This document shows positions 8,590 through 17,549 of a stretch of DNA of 64,000 nt, one piece after another. Source of the stretch: Actinomyces naeslundii (GTDB lineage Bacteria > Actinomycetota > Actinomycetes > Actinomycetales > Actinomycetaceae); the NCBI RefSeq assembly GCF_001956585.1, contig NZ_MSRR01000007.1, positions 1 to 64,000 of the forward strand, written 5' to 3'. Under the pieces are notes generated by a model. The model had not been told where the DNA came from and did not search any database. It saw nothing but the letters and a program-made list of their open reading frames with translations. The translations under genes were made by a program, and so were the position numbers. Each line of letters opens with the position of its first letter. The stretch's first letter is position 1.

Positions 8590-9758
8590 TGCGGATCGCC
8601 TACATCTGCTGCGACCCGGGCATCCCGGTGTTCGGGACCAAGGGCGCCTCAGTGCACATCCAGGAGGTCGTCCGCGAGCTGCGATCCATCGGCCATGAGG
8701 TGGCCCTGTACGCCGTGCGCTCCGGAAAGCACGTTCCCGACGACCTCACCGACCTCGAGCTGCACCTGGAGGCCGTGGCCGACGTCGAGCCCGCCGAGCG
8801 GGAGCAGGCGCAGGCGCACGCCGCGGAGCGGATCGTCTCCCGGGTGATCGCCGACGGCGCCGACCTGGTCTACGAGCGATACTCCCTGTTCTCCACGGCA
8901 CTGGCCGACATCACGGCCGCCACCGGAGTGCCGGGGATCCTGGAGGTCAATGCCCCGCTGATCGATGAGCAGCGTCGTCACCGCTCGCTGGTGGACGCCT
9001 CCGGCGCGGCGCAGGTGCTGCACCGTCAGGTGGCGGCCGCCCGGGCCACGGTGTGCGTCTCGGACCCGGTGGCCGACTGGGTGCGTCGCCGCACCGCCGA
9101 TCTGCCGGACGCGAACGACGTCGTGGGCAGGATCCACACGGTTCCCAACGGTGTGAGCGTGCGCCGTATCCAGCCCCAGCCGGAGGACCCGGACCGGGTG
9201 GTCGTCACCTTCGTGGGGACTCTCAAGCCCTGGCACGGGGTGGCCGACCTCATCACGGCGGCGGCCCTGGCACGCCAGAGCTGGAGCCTGCGGATCATCG
9301 GGGACGGCCCCGAGATGGACTCGCTGCGTGCCCAGGCCGGACGCCTGGGGGTGGAGGTGGACTTCCGTGGGGCGGTCGCGCCGCAGGACATTCCCACCCA
9401 CGTGGCAGGCTCGGCGATCGGAGTGGCCCCTTACCCGGACCTGGGTGGGGGCGAGCAGCAGTACTTCTCCCCCATGAAGGTTCTGGAGTACCTGGCCGCG
9501 GGGCTCGCGGTCGTGGCCTCCGACGTCGGACAGGTCCCCCAGCTGCTTGAGGACGGCTCTGGACGGCACGGTGTGCTCGTAGCCCCCTCGGACCCCACAG
9601 CGCTGGCCGCGGCCCTGGATGATCTGGCGGTATGCCCGGACCGGCGCGCCCGCATGGGCCGCAGCGGGCGCCTTCTGGCCGAGCAGCGCCACTCCTGGCG
9701 TCGGACCGTCGCCCGGATCCTGGAGCTGGCCGGCCTCGCTCAGGGTGGTGAGCGGTGA
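8589..9758 (+). CDS. glycosyltransferase family 4
   Basis: The 389-residue GT-B protein has an N-terminal glycine-rich loop (DPGIPVFGTKGASVH, where GT4 enzymes bind substrate) and a C-terminal donor domain with VVTFVGTLKPWHGV, IIGDGPE and a late SPMKVLEYLAAGLAVVASDVG block. The last block is the E-x7-E-type region with the first Glu replaced, a common variant. It is joined to both neighbours by stop-start overlaps, so it should act in the same pathway as the two transferases before it. Specificity is unknown. Confidence 0.87.
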   Translation: MRIAYICCDPGIPVFGTKGASVHIQEVVRELRSIGHEVALYAVRSGKHVPDDLTDLELHLEAVADVEPAEREQAQAHAAERIVSRVIADGADLVYERYSLFSTALADITAATGVPGILEVNAPLIDEQRRHRSLVDASGAAQVLHRQVAAARATVCVSDPVADWVRRRTADLPDANDVVGRIHTVPNGVSVRRIQPQPEDPDRVVVTFVGTLKPWHGVADLITAAALARQSWSLRIIGDGPEMDSLRAQAGRLGVEVDFRGAVAPQDIPTHVAGSAIGVAPYPDLGGGEQQYFSPMKVLEYLAAGLAVVASDVGQVPQLLEDGSGRHGVLVAPSDPTALAAALDDLAVCPDRRARMGRSGRLLAEQRHSWRRTVARILELAGLAQGGER

Positions 9759-11581
9759 TGGGTGCGCCTGTGCTTCGGCACGCGGCCCAGGCGCACCGCT
9801 CCCCCATGTGCCAGACCTTGCGCCTGATAGGGCCCGATGCCGCGCCGCAGTGGCGTCTCATGGCCGGGGGCACGGTGGTGCTTCTGGCGGAAGTGGCCTT
9901 CCGGGTGCTGGAGCCCTGGCCCCTGAAGGTCGTCATCGACTCGTTGGTGGCCTCCATGGGCCGGCACACGGGCAGCGCACCCGCCACGATCTCCTCCTTG
10001 GTGGGGCTGGGCGTGGTCCTCCTGGTGCTCGTGGCCGGCCGGGCGGGGTGCAACTACCTGGCCACCGTGGCCTTCGCCCTGGTCGGTTCGCGCACGGCGG
10101 CCTCCCTGCGCAGTCGCGCCTTCCACCACGTCCAGGGGCTCTCCCAGCAGTTCCACGCCCGCAACCGCAGCGCGGACACTGTTCAGCGTCTCATCGCCGA
10201 CGTCAACCGCATGCAGGAGGTGGCCGTCACCGCCGGCCTGCCGATGGCCGCCAATACCTTGACCCTGCTGGTCATGGTCGTGGTCATGGTGTTCCTGGAC
10301 CCGCTGCTGGCCATGATCGTGGTCATGGCGGTAGTGGCCTTCGCGATCGCCTCCTCCGGCAACTCTCGACGGATCTCCGCGGCCTCCCTGCGCAGCCGCA
10401 AGTCGGAGGGGAACCTGGCCAACACGGCCCAGGAGGCGCTCGGCGCGATCAAGGTGGTCCAGGCCTACGGTCTGGAACCCCTGCTGCACAAGCGCTTCAC
10501 GGGCGCCAACACCGTCTCGCTGAGCGAGGGAGTGCGTTCACGCCGTATCGCCGCGCGCCTGGAACGTTCCACGGACGTCATCGTCGGCGTGGCCACGGCC
10601 GTGGTCATGGTCGGCGGGGGCATCCGAGTCCTGAACGGCGCCATGTCTCCGGGAGACCTCGTGCTCTTCACGACCTACCTGCGCACCACCATGAAGCCGC
10701 TTCGGGACATGGCCAAGTACACCGGCCGCATCGCCCGGGCGACGGCCTCGGGCGAGCGGGTCGCCGACCTCATGGCGGTCGAGCCCGAGATCGTCTCCCC
10801 GCACAACGCCGTCGTACTGGACCGGGTCCACGGCATGGTCCACTTCGATCACGTGCACGCCGCCTACGAGGGCCGCCGGGTGCTCCACGGCGTGAGCCTG
10901 ACAGTGGTCTCCGGTGAGCACGTGGCGCTCGTGGGGCCGTCGGGCTCAGGCAAGTCCACCCTGGTCTCCCTGGTGGTGCGAGCCCTGGATCCGACGTCGG
11001 GCACGGTCAGTCTCGACGGTTACAGCCTCGACGACCTGGACCTGAGGTTCCTGCGCTCGCAGGTCTCCGTCCTGCACCAGGAGGCGGTGCTGCTGACCGG
11101 CACGATCCGGGAGAACATCCGTCTGGGACGGCCAGACGCCACCGACGAGGAGGTCGAGGCGGCCGCGCGCGCCGCCCACGCCCATGACTTCATCACCCAG
11201 ATGCCTGAGGGCTATGACACGCCCGTGGGCGAGCGGGGCGGCACCCTCTCCGGGGGCCAGCGTCAGCGCATCGCCATCGCCCGGGCGCTGCTGCGCGACT
11301 CGCCGATCATCATCCTGGACGAGGCGACCACCGGACTGGACCCCGCCTCGACGTCGGCGGTGCTCGAGGCGATCGATGAGCTGGTGACCGGGCGCACAAC
11401 GCTGACGGTCACCCACGACCCTCAGGCCGCGATGCGCGCCGACCGGGTGGTGTGGATCCAGGACGGGCGGATCCTGTTGGAGGGCAGCCCGCAGCGGCTC
11501 CTGGACACCTCGGCCGAGTTCCGCCGGTGGGCGAACAGCCATCTGTCCAGCTCCTTCGCCCTGGAGGGGAGCGGATCGTGA
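9755..11581 (+). CDS. ABC exporter, fused membrane and ATPase domains (MsbA-like)
   Basis: The 608-residue half-transporter has about 350 residues of transmembrane domain (hydrophobic runs near residues 35-55, 80-110, 160-205 and 280-310) followed by an ATPase domain. Walker A is GPSGSGKST (about 392-400), the signature is LSGGQRQR (about 498), Walker B IIILDEAT (about 518), and a switch His lies in TVTHD (about 550). Such half-size exporters dimerise and move lipids, lipid-linked sugars or drugs outward. Between glycosyltransferases and kinases it most likely exports or flips the product of this cluster. The start overlaps the preceding gene by 4 bp (ATGA); a later ATG (residue 18) is possible. 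Confidence 0.9.
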   Translation: MMGAPVLRHAAQAHRSPMCQTLRLIGPDAAPQWRLMAGGTVVLLAEVAFRVLEPWPLKVVIDSLVASMGRHTGSAPATISSLVGLGVVLLVLVAGRAGCNYLATVAFALVGSRTAASLRSRAFHHVQGLSQQFHARNRSADTVQRLIADVNRMQEVAVTAGLPMAANTLTLLVMVVVMVFLDPLLAMIVVMAVVAFAIASSGNSRRISAASLRSRKSEGNLANTAQEALGAIKVVQAYGLEPLLHKRFTGANTVSLSEGVRSRRIAARLERSTDVIVGVATAVVMVGGGIRVLNGAMSPGDLVLFTTYLRTTMKPLRDMAKYTGRIARATASGERVADLMAVEPEIVSPHNAVVLDRVHGMVHFDHVHAAYEGRRVLHGVSLTVVSGEHVALVGPSGSGKSTLVSLVVRALDPTSGTVSLDGYSLDDLDLRFLRSQVSVLHQEAVLLTGTIRENIRLGRPDATDEEVEAAARAAHAHDFITQMPEGYDTPVGERGGTLSGGQRQRIAIARALLRDSPIIILDEATTGLDPASTSAVLEAIDELVTGRTTLTVTHDPQAAMRADRVVWIQDGRILLEGSPQRLLDTSAEFRRWANSHLSSSFALEGSGS

Positions 11582-12807
11582 ACCTTCCAGTCGCGACAGC
11601 GACCACGGCCGACGCCGTCTCCACGCTGCTCGACGCCGACCGGCTCAGTGAGCTCCTCGACCAACCTGTGCGGGCAGGCCGGCTGCGCATCAAGCCGAAC
11701 GTCTCGGTCCTGGTGTCCTTGACAGATCGCTCCACCGGGCTCACGTCCGGGTGGGCTCGGCTGCTCTGGCCGGTCTCGCATTCCAAGGCCGCCCAGGCCG
11801 AGCGCCTGGCCGCATCATTGGGACTCGACCAGGCTCCGGTCACCCGGGGTGCAGACGGCGACCTGCTGCTGCAGAGCGGTCCGGTTCACACCGATCCCAA
11901 GCTGGCCGAGCCGATGGCGGGCGCCGCCCGCCAGGGGGTACTGCGACCCTGGAAGGCCGGGGACGTCCTGCGCTACAACCCCTCACGGCGTCTCGTGCTG
12001 CGAGACGGCTCCACGGTGCTGCGGATACGTATTCGGCCCGGTGACCCGGCCGACGACGTCCATCGTGCCCTGGCCGAGCTCCTCCCGGTCCCGCGTCTGC
12101 TCGACTCCGAGTCCGTGGCCCGGTGCCAGGGGCATGTCAGCATCCAGCAGTGGTGCGGCGACACGAACCTGGCCGAGCTCTTCGACGCCCGTACCGCTGA
12201 GCACACCACGTCCGAGGTCGTCTCCGAGACCGCAGCCGGTGCCACGCGGCGCGTGGGGGCGCTGCTGGCCGAGCTGCACTCCTGCGTGGAAGCGCTGAAG
12301 CCGGAGCTCGTCGACCGGCTGCCTCACCGGCATCCCGATCCTCGGGACCTGGCCGAGGTTCATGCCCGTCAGCTCGATGCCCTGGACCCCGACCTGGCAC
12401 GCCGCGTGCGGGCGGTGGGCGGCATGCTGCCCGCCCGGCTGCCGGGCGATCCGGTCCTCGCTCACGGCGACGCCTCCCCCGACCAGGTGTTGTACGAGCG
12501 CTCCTCCGGGCGGATCTGGCTGACCGACTTCGACCGGGTGCGCCTAGCGCCGGCAGTCGCCGACCTGGGCTCCTACCTCGCGGTGGCTCCGGCCTCCCAA
12601 GAGCGCGCCCTGCTGGAGGGCTACGCCGAGCGCCGACCGGTGCCCTGCGCCGAGCAGCTGGGGGTGGCGGTCGCCCGCTCGCGCCTGGCGCGGCTGGCCG
12701 ACCCTCTGCGCCGAGCCGATCCGTCCTGGCGTGAGCGCATCGGAGCGGAGCTGGCCGTCATTGAGCGCATCGCCCGGTCACCTGAGAAGGAGGTCGGGTG
12801 GGCATGA
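11578..12807 (+). CDS. APH-fold phosphotransferase, first of two
   Basis: The 409-residue protein carries the small-molecule kinase loop of the aminoglycoside phosphotransferase/choline kinase fold, HGDASPDQ (residues 296-303), and a metal-binding DFD (317-319). The family's conserved Asn of HxDxxxxN is Gln here. The N-terminal lobe seems to carry two similar strand motifs, LRIKP (36-40) and LRYNP (131-135), each followed by a Val/Leu strand, so the lobe may be duplicated. The GTG start overlaps the exporter stop in GTGA; protein-like sequence starts exactly there. The substrate is unknown; from context a sugar, sugar-lipid or exported glycoside is more likely than an antibiotic. Confidence 0.82.
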   Translation: MNLPVATATTADAVSTLLDADRLSELLDQPVRAGRLRIKPNVSVLVSLTDRSTGLTSGWARLLWPVSHSKAAQAERLAASLGLDQAPVTRGADGDLLLQSGPVHTDPKLAEPMAGAARQGVLRPWKAGDVLRYNPSRRLVLRDGSTVLRIRIRPGDPADDVHRALAELLPVPRLLDSESVARCQGHVSIQQWCGDTNLAELFDARTAEHTTSEVVSETAAGATRRVGALLAELHSCVEALKPELVDRLPHRHPDPRDLAEVHARQLDALDPDLARRVRAVGGMLPARLPGDPVLAHGDASPDQVLYERSSGRIWLTDFDRVRLAPAVADLGSYLAVAPASQERALLEGYAERRPVPCAEQLGVAVARSRLARLADPLRRADPSWRERIGAELAVIERIARSPEKEVGWA

Positions 12808-13901
12808 GCGAAGCCGCGACTACGACACGGATGACTGAGATGACACAGAAACCAGAAGTAACCGGCATGCTGAGCACGCTGCGCGCGATCCCGGGGCTGC
12901 GCCGCGCCTGGCCCGAGCACCGGAGCTCGGGCTCCACGAGCATGAGCATCGAGTGCGTCGATGGGGAAGGGCGTCTGCGCGCCGGTCACGTCACCGCCGG
13001 AGCGACTCCCGACCTGCTGCCCTATGCCACTGACCCGGCCCTGCCTGCCTTGTCCACGCACCTGACCGGGGCGCTCGTCGTCCACCGCGCCGGCCGCCGC
13101 GCCGTGGTGATGGAGGATTCCCGGGTTCGCAAGATCGTACGACCCCTCAGGGCCGTCTCCCTGGTACGTGCGCACACGAGCGCCGCCTCGGTGCTGCGAG
13201 TCACCGGCCTGCGCACCCCCAGGATCCTGGGCAACGAGGACGACGTCGTCGATCTCGAGCTGCTGCCCGGCCGCAGCCTCGACGAGCTCGGCGATGCCGG
13301 CCTGCCCGGGTGGCAGCGGCTCACGGACTCCTGGGCCCACCTGGCCCACGACAAGGCGGACCTGCCCGTCCACGGGCCGCGTCAGGAGACCGAGGTGCTG
13401 CGCCGATGGTTCGCCTCCGCCCAACGCCACGGAGTCATCGACCAGCCGGCTCCCCTGCACGAGCAGGTGGTGGACACCTGCCTGAGCCTGCGGGAGGACG
13501 ACGGGGAGCGCGTCATCGCCCACCGCGACCTCCACGACGGCCAGCTCCTGTGGGACGGAATCGATCTCTCCCTGCTCGACCTGGACACCGCGGCCATGGC
13601 CGAGGCTGCTCTCGACCTGGGCAACCTCTGGGCCCATGCGGATCTCATGGCGGTTCAGGGACGGCTCAGCCCCGAGGCCCACGCACAGGTCCGCGGGCTG
13701 CTCGACAACCTGGCCCGCACGCTGCCCATGACGGCGGAGCGTCTGGAGACCTACTACCGATCCTCGGCGCTGCGACTCGTCTTCGTCCACGCCTTCCGGC
13801 CCATCGCCCACCAGTGGCTGCCCATCTGGGTGCGCCACTGCCTGGGGCACGCCTCGCCTTTCGCCCCCCTCGACCTCAGCAACGATTGGAACAACTCATG
13901 A
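12804..13901 (+). CDS. APH-fold phosphotransferase, second of two
   Basis: The 365-residue protein has an APH-type catalytic loop HRDLHDGQ (240-247) and metal-binding DLD (259-261); as in its neighbour, the usual Asn is Gln. The N-terminal lobe is divergent, with no clear glycine-rich loop. The ATG at 12804 lies in an ATGA overlap with the upstream stop and has AAGGAGG ten bases before it; a GTG at 12798 is an alternative. It resembles its neighbour only around the catalytic loop, so the two kinases probably do different steps. Its stop overlaps the dehydrogenase start by 4 bp. Confidence 0.8.
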   Translation: MSEAATTTRMTEMTQKPEVTGMLSTLRAIPGLRRAWPEHRSSGSTSMSIECVDGEGRLRAGHVTAGATPDLLPYATDPALPALSTHLTGALVVHRAGRRAVVMEDSRVRKIVRPLRAVSLVRAHTSAASVLRVTGLRTPRILGNEDDVVDLELLPGRSLDELGDAGLPGWQRLTDSWAHLAHDKADLPVHGPRQETEVLRRWFASAQRHGVIDQPAPLHEQVVDTCLSLREDDGERVIAHRDLHDGQLLWDGIDLSLLDLDTAAMAEAALDLGNLWAHADLMAVQGRLSPEAHAQVRGLLDNLARTLPMTAERLETYYRSSALRLVFVHAFRPIAHQWLPIWVRHCLGHASPFAPLDLSNDWNNS

Positions 13902-15223
13902 CCCCTCTCAAGCTCACCGTCATCGGCTGCGGATACCTCGGTGCCGTCCACGCCGCCGCTATGGCACACCTGGGACACCACGTCCTGGGAATCGATACCC
14001 GGACCGAGCAGGTCGAGGCCCTCTCCCAGGGCCGCGCCCCCTTCTACGAGCCGGGCCTTCCCGAGCTGCTGATCACCGGCGTCCAGCAGGGCGATCTGCG
14101 CTTCACCTCGGCGCCGACGGCGGCGGAGCTGGCCGAGGCCGACGTCCACTTCATCGCCGTGGGCACCCCGCAGTCCGCCACCGGCGGTGAGGCGGATCTG
14201 AGCCAGCTGTGGAGCGTGGTCGACATGCTTCATGACGCCCTGCCCGAGGGCGGGCGCAGCGTCGTGGTGGGCAAGTCGACCGTTCCTGTCGGCACCGCCC
14301 AACAGGTGGCCGAGCGCCTGGCCGACCGCGCTCTGGTGCTGTGGAACCCCGAGTTCCTGCGCGAGGGCTTCGCCGTGGCCGACACCCTCCACCCCGACCG
14401 CATCGTCTACGGGATGCCCGCCGACTCCCGCGACGCCCAGGAGGCCCAGGCCGCTCTCGACGCCGTCTACCGGCCCCTGCTGGAGGAGGGCATTCCCCGC
14501 ATCGTCACCGACTACCCCACCGCCGAGCTGGTCAAGACCGCAGCGAACTCCTTCCTGGCCACCAAGATCAGCTTCATCAACGCCATGGCCCACCTGTGCG
14601 ACACCGCGGGTGCCGATGTCACTGTCCTGGCCGACGCGATCGGCCACGACCCGCGCATCGGCAGGCGCTTCCTCCAGGCCGGTGTCGGATTCGGCGGAGG
14701 CTGCCTGCCCAAGGACATCCGGGCTCTGCAGGCCAGCGCCGACATTCACGGCGCCAGGCACCTGGCGGACCTGCTGGGGCGGGTCGACTCCATCAATCGC
14801 GAGCAGCGCGACCGGATCGTCGAGCTGGCTCGCACCCACGTGGGAGGAGACTTCTCCGGCAAGGCGATCACCATCCTGGGAGCCGCCTTCAAGCCCCTGA
14901 GCGACGACGTGCGCGACTCCCCCGCCCTGGACGTCGCCTCCCGCCTGGCCGACCTCGGGGCGGAGGTGACCGTCTGCGACCCGCAGGCCCTGCCCGTCGT
15001 GGCCAGGTCCCACCCCCATCTCACGGTGGAGGAGGACCCCCGCACCGCGCTCAAGGGCGCCGAGCTGGTCCTGCTCCTGACCGAGTGGGACCAGTTCGTG
15101 GCCCTCGACCCTGCTGACGCTGCCACCGACGTCGCCGATCGCGTCATCATCGACGGACGCAACGCCCTGGACCCGGTGGCATGGCGCCAGGCCGGGTGGA
15201 CCTACGCGGGGGTGGGACGCTGA
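13898..15223 (+). CDS. UDP-glucose 6-dehydrogenase
   Basis: The enzyme oxidises UDP-glucose to UDP-glucuronate with two NAD+. The 441-residue protein has the Rossmann motif GCGYLG (residues 10-15), the EPGLPELL block, GKSTVPVG, NPEFLREG, the central helix residues TAELVKTAANSFLATKISF, and the catalytic Cys269 in GFGGGCLPKD. The sequence could also fit a GDP-mannose dehydrogenase, but the length and EPGL block favour UDP-glucose. The true start is the ATG overlapping the upstream stop; the frame is open further 5' by chance. As last gene of the cluster it implies that UDP-glucuronate, or a sugar made from it, feeds the glycosyltransferases. Confidence 0.9.
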   Translation: MTPLKLTVIGCGYLGAVHAAAMAHLGHHVLGIDTRTEQVEALSQGRAPFYEPGLPELLITGVQQGDLRFTSAPTAAELAEADVHFIAVGTPQSATGGEADLSQLWSVVDMLHDALPEGGRSVVVGKSTVPVGTAQQVAERLADRALVLWNPEFLREGFAVADTLHPDRIVYGMPADSRDAQEAQAALDAVYRPLLEEGIPRIVTDYPTAELVKTAANSFLATKISFINAMAHLCDTAGADVTVLADAIGHDPRIGRRFLQAGVGFGGGCLPKDIRALQASADIHGARHLADLLGRVDSINREQRDRIVELARTHVGGDFSGKAITILGAAFKPLSDDVRDSPALDVASRLADLGAEVTVCDPQALPVVARSHPHLTVEEDPRTALKGAELVLLLTEWDQFVALDPADAATDVADRVIIDGRNALDPVAWRQAGWTYAGVGR

Positions 15224-15297
15224 GTACTGCCGCAACCGGTTCCGCCCGGACCCGGACTCGCCGAACGGAGCCCAGTGGATCCGGGCACAATGGCGAC

Positions 15298-16815
15298 GTG
15301 ACCTCACTGATGCCCACCCGTACCATCACCATCGGTACCCGCGTCATGTGGGCGATCGTGCTGGTCGCAGGCGTCGCACTGGTCACCTGCGGTGCGATCG
15401 TGTGGGCGCTGGGGCACTCGAGCGTGTCGGCCGACGCCACGAACCGGCTCGAGCACAGCCGAGACCGGATCCGCGAGCTGGCCGCGGAGGGTACGGATCC
15501 CTCCAGCGGCCGGCCCTTGGAGGACGTCTCAGCGGTGCTTCGCGTCCACATCCAGCGTACTGCGGAGGGACCCGGTGAGGCCGAGCTCGGATTCGTGGGG
15601 ACCAGCTCCAATACGGAGCTGGTCTGGGTCTCCTCCGACAACGTCTCCTTCCGCCCGGAGAAGGACGCGAAGCTGCTCAAGCACGTGACCTCCCGGGCCG
15701 CCGCATCGGAGTCGGTCATCGAGACGGTACGCACCCCCTCATCGAGCTACCGGGTCCTCGTCGTCCCGGTCCAGGGCGGCTCCCAGCACGGGGCACTCGT
15801 GCACGTCATCGACCTCAAGGTCGCCGAGTCCCAGCTCCTGCGCACCATGGCCTTCTACGCCGCGGCGGCCGTCTTCACCGTCGCCCTGGTGACCGGCCTG
15901 GCCTGGTTCGCCGTCGAGCGGCTCCTGCGCCCCATCGAGCAGCTGCGGCGCGCCACCGAGTCCATCGGCGAGGACGACCTGACCACCCGGGTCCCGGTCA
16001 AGGGCCGAGACGATCTGACCGCCCTGGCCGCAGCCGTCAACCGGATGCTGGACCGGGTCCAGACCTCGGTGGAGGCGCAGCGCAACCTGCTCGACGACGT
16101 CGGCCACGAGCTGCGTACGCCCATCGCCGTGGTCCGTGGGCACCTAGAGCTCACCGACCCCTCCGACCCCGAGGATGTGCACCAGACCCAGCTGCTGGCC
16201 ATTGATGAGCTCGACCGGATGGGTGTGCTCATCGATGATCTGATCCTGCTGGCCAAGAGCGCCCAGAGCGACTTCATCACTCCGGTGGACACCGATGTCG
16301 CCGAGCTCACCGAGATGGTCTTCGACAAGTCCCTCGCCCTGGGCGAGCGCCGGTGGCAACTGGAGTCGGCGGCCTTCACCCGCGCGATGATCGATCCCAC
16401 CCGAATCACCCAGGCCTGGCTCCAACTGGTGGCCAATGCCGTGAAGTACTCCAGTCACTACAGCACCGTCCGCCTGGGCTCGGCGGTGAGGGACGGACGC
16501 CTGCTGATGTGGGTGGGCGACGAGGGCATCGGGATCGCCGCCGAGGAGATCGAGGTGGTGCGTCAACGGTTCAAACGCACCGCCGGTGCTCAGGAGATGA
16601 GCTCGGGAACAGGGCTGGGACTGAGTATCGTGGAGACGATCGTCGCAGCGCACGGGGGGCGACTGGACATACGCTCTGAGGTGGGCGAGGGATCGGTGTT
16701 CACCATGACGATCCCTCTGGAGGCGTCCCCTGTTCCGTCCTCGTCCGAGACCGCGACCTCGGGCGACGTCGGTGCCTCACCCCCTGAACAGTCCCCGACA
16801 GCGTCCAAGGAGTGA
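15298..16815 (+). CDS. two-component sensor histidine kinase (OmpR-type partner)
   Basis: The 505-residue kinase has an N-terminal membrane segment (about residues 15-38), an extracellular sensor of about 145 residues, a second segment (184-206), a HAMP linker, a HisKA domain with His270 in GHELRTP, and a catalytic ATPase domain with N-box (QLVANAVKYSS), GDEGIG and GTGLGLSIVE. It should autophosphorylate and pass phosphate to the regulator that follows. The start is uncertain: GTG 15298 is taken because membrane-protein sequence starts just after; ATG 15310 is also possible, and neither has a strong ribosome site. Only 74 bp separate it from the glycan cluster. Confidence 0.9.
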   Translation: MTSLMPTRTITIGTRVMWAIVLVAGVALVTCGAIVWALGHSSVSADATNRLEHSRDRIRELAAEGTDPSSGRPLEDVSAVLRVHIQRTAEGPGEAELGFVGTSSNTELVWVSSDNVSFRPEKDAKLLKHVTSRAAASESVIETVRTPSSSYRVLVVPVQGGSQHGALVHVIDLKVAESQLLRTMAFYAAAAVFTVALVTGLAWFAVERLLRPIEQLRRATESIGEDDLTTRVPVKGRDDLTALAAAVNRMLDRVQTSVEAQRNLLDDVGHELRTPIAVVRGHLELTDPSDPEDVHQTQLLAIDELDRMGVLIDDLILLAKSAQSDFITPVDTDVAELTEMVFDKSLALGERRWQLESAAFTRAMIDPTRITQAWLQLVANAVKYSSHYSTVRLGSAVRDGRLLMWVGDEGIGIAAEEIEVVRQRFKRTAGAQEMSSGTGLGLSIVETIVAAHGGRLDIRSEVGEGSVFTMTIPLEASPVPSSSETATSGDVGASPPEQSPTASKE

Positions 16816-16821
16816 CCCACC

Positions 16822-17481
16822 ATGAGCAGCATCCTCATCATTGAGGACGAGCCCCGCATCGTCGCGTTCCTCACCAAGGGCCTCAAAGCGGCCGGGTTCA
16901 CCACGCACACTACCGCCGCAGGACGGGAGGCCGTGGAGCTCGCACTCCAGACAAGCTTCGACCTCATCATCCTGGACGTGGGCCTACCCGACATCGACGG
17001 TTTCGAGGTGCTCCAACAGCTACGTGGTCAGGGGGTGACGGCGCCGGTCATCATGCTTACGGCGCGCTCCTCGGTGGCCGATCGCGTCGCCGGGCTCGAG
17101 GGCGGCGCGGACGACTACATGCCCAAGCCCTTCTCCTTCGAGGAGCTCCTGGCCCGTATCCGGGTGCGACTGCGTCCGGAGGCTGCGGGAGCGGACCAGA
17201 TGAGGTTGACCCACCGCGACATGGTCCTGGACCTGCGCACCCGGACCCTGACGCTGGAGGGCCGGACAGTGGAGCTCTCGGCTCGGGAGTTCGCCCTGGC
17301 CGAGACCTTCATGCGCCACCCCGGCCAGGTCCTCAGCCGTGAGCAGCTCCTGAGCACCGTGTGGGGGCTGGACTTCGACCCCGGCTCCAACGTGGTGGAG
17401 GTCTACGTCTCCTACCTGCGCAACAAGCTGGGCAGGGACAGGGTGGAGACGGTACGCGGCATGGGTTACCGGCTCACCTGA
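16822..17481 (+). CDS. OmpR/PhoB-family response regulator
   Basis: The 219-residue regulator has an N-terminal receiver domain with acidic residues IEDE (7-10), phospho-acceptor Asp52 in LIILDVGLPD, Thr in MLTARS and Lys in MPKPFSF. A C-terminal winged helix follows, with the ELSAREFALAE and NVVEVYVSYLRNKLG blocks and an RGMGYRL end. It starts six bases after the kinase stop with a GGAGTGA ribosome site overlapping that stop, so the two genes are one unit. Its target genes cannot be read from here; the adjacent glycan cluster is an obvious candidate. Confidence 0.94.
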   Translation: MSSILIIEDEPRIVAFLTKGLKAAGFTTHTTAAGREAVELALQTSFDLIILDVGLPDIDGFEVLQQLRGQGVTAPVIMLTARSSVADRVAGLEGGADDYMPKPFSFEELLARIRVRLRPEAAGADQMRLTHRDMVLDLRTRTLTLEGRTVELSAREFALAETFMRHPGQVLSREQLLSTVWGLDFDPGSNVVEVYVSYLRNKLGRDRVETVRGMGYRLT

Positions 17482-17495
17482 TCCGCCGCCCCCGC

Positions 17496-17527
17496 GACGC
17501 CGCGCACTGGCCGGTGACCGCGGCGTC
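17496..17527. terminator. GC-rich stem-loop between convergent genes
   Basis: GACGCCGCG (17496-17504) pairs perfectly with CGCGGCGTC (17519-17527) around a 14-nt loop. It lies between the response regulator and the convergent membrane-protein gene, so it could end transcription from both sides, though no T-run follows. Confidence 0.55.
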
Positions 17528-17549
17528 AGCCATCTCGTCAGTCGTCCAT

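Noticed and set aside
8649-9692. Long antisense frame inside the glycosyltransferase gene
   Set aside because: High-GC coding DNA gives long antisense frames; the plus-strand GT4 motifs and overlaps are decisive.
11578-13901. Calling the two APH-fold genes aminoglycoside resistance genes
   Set aside because: Fold alone does not give the substrate; the operon context points to sugar or lipid phosphorylation and no resistance-specific motif is visible.
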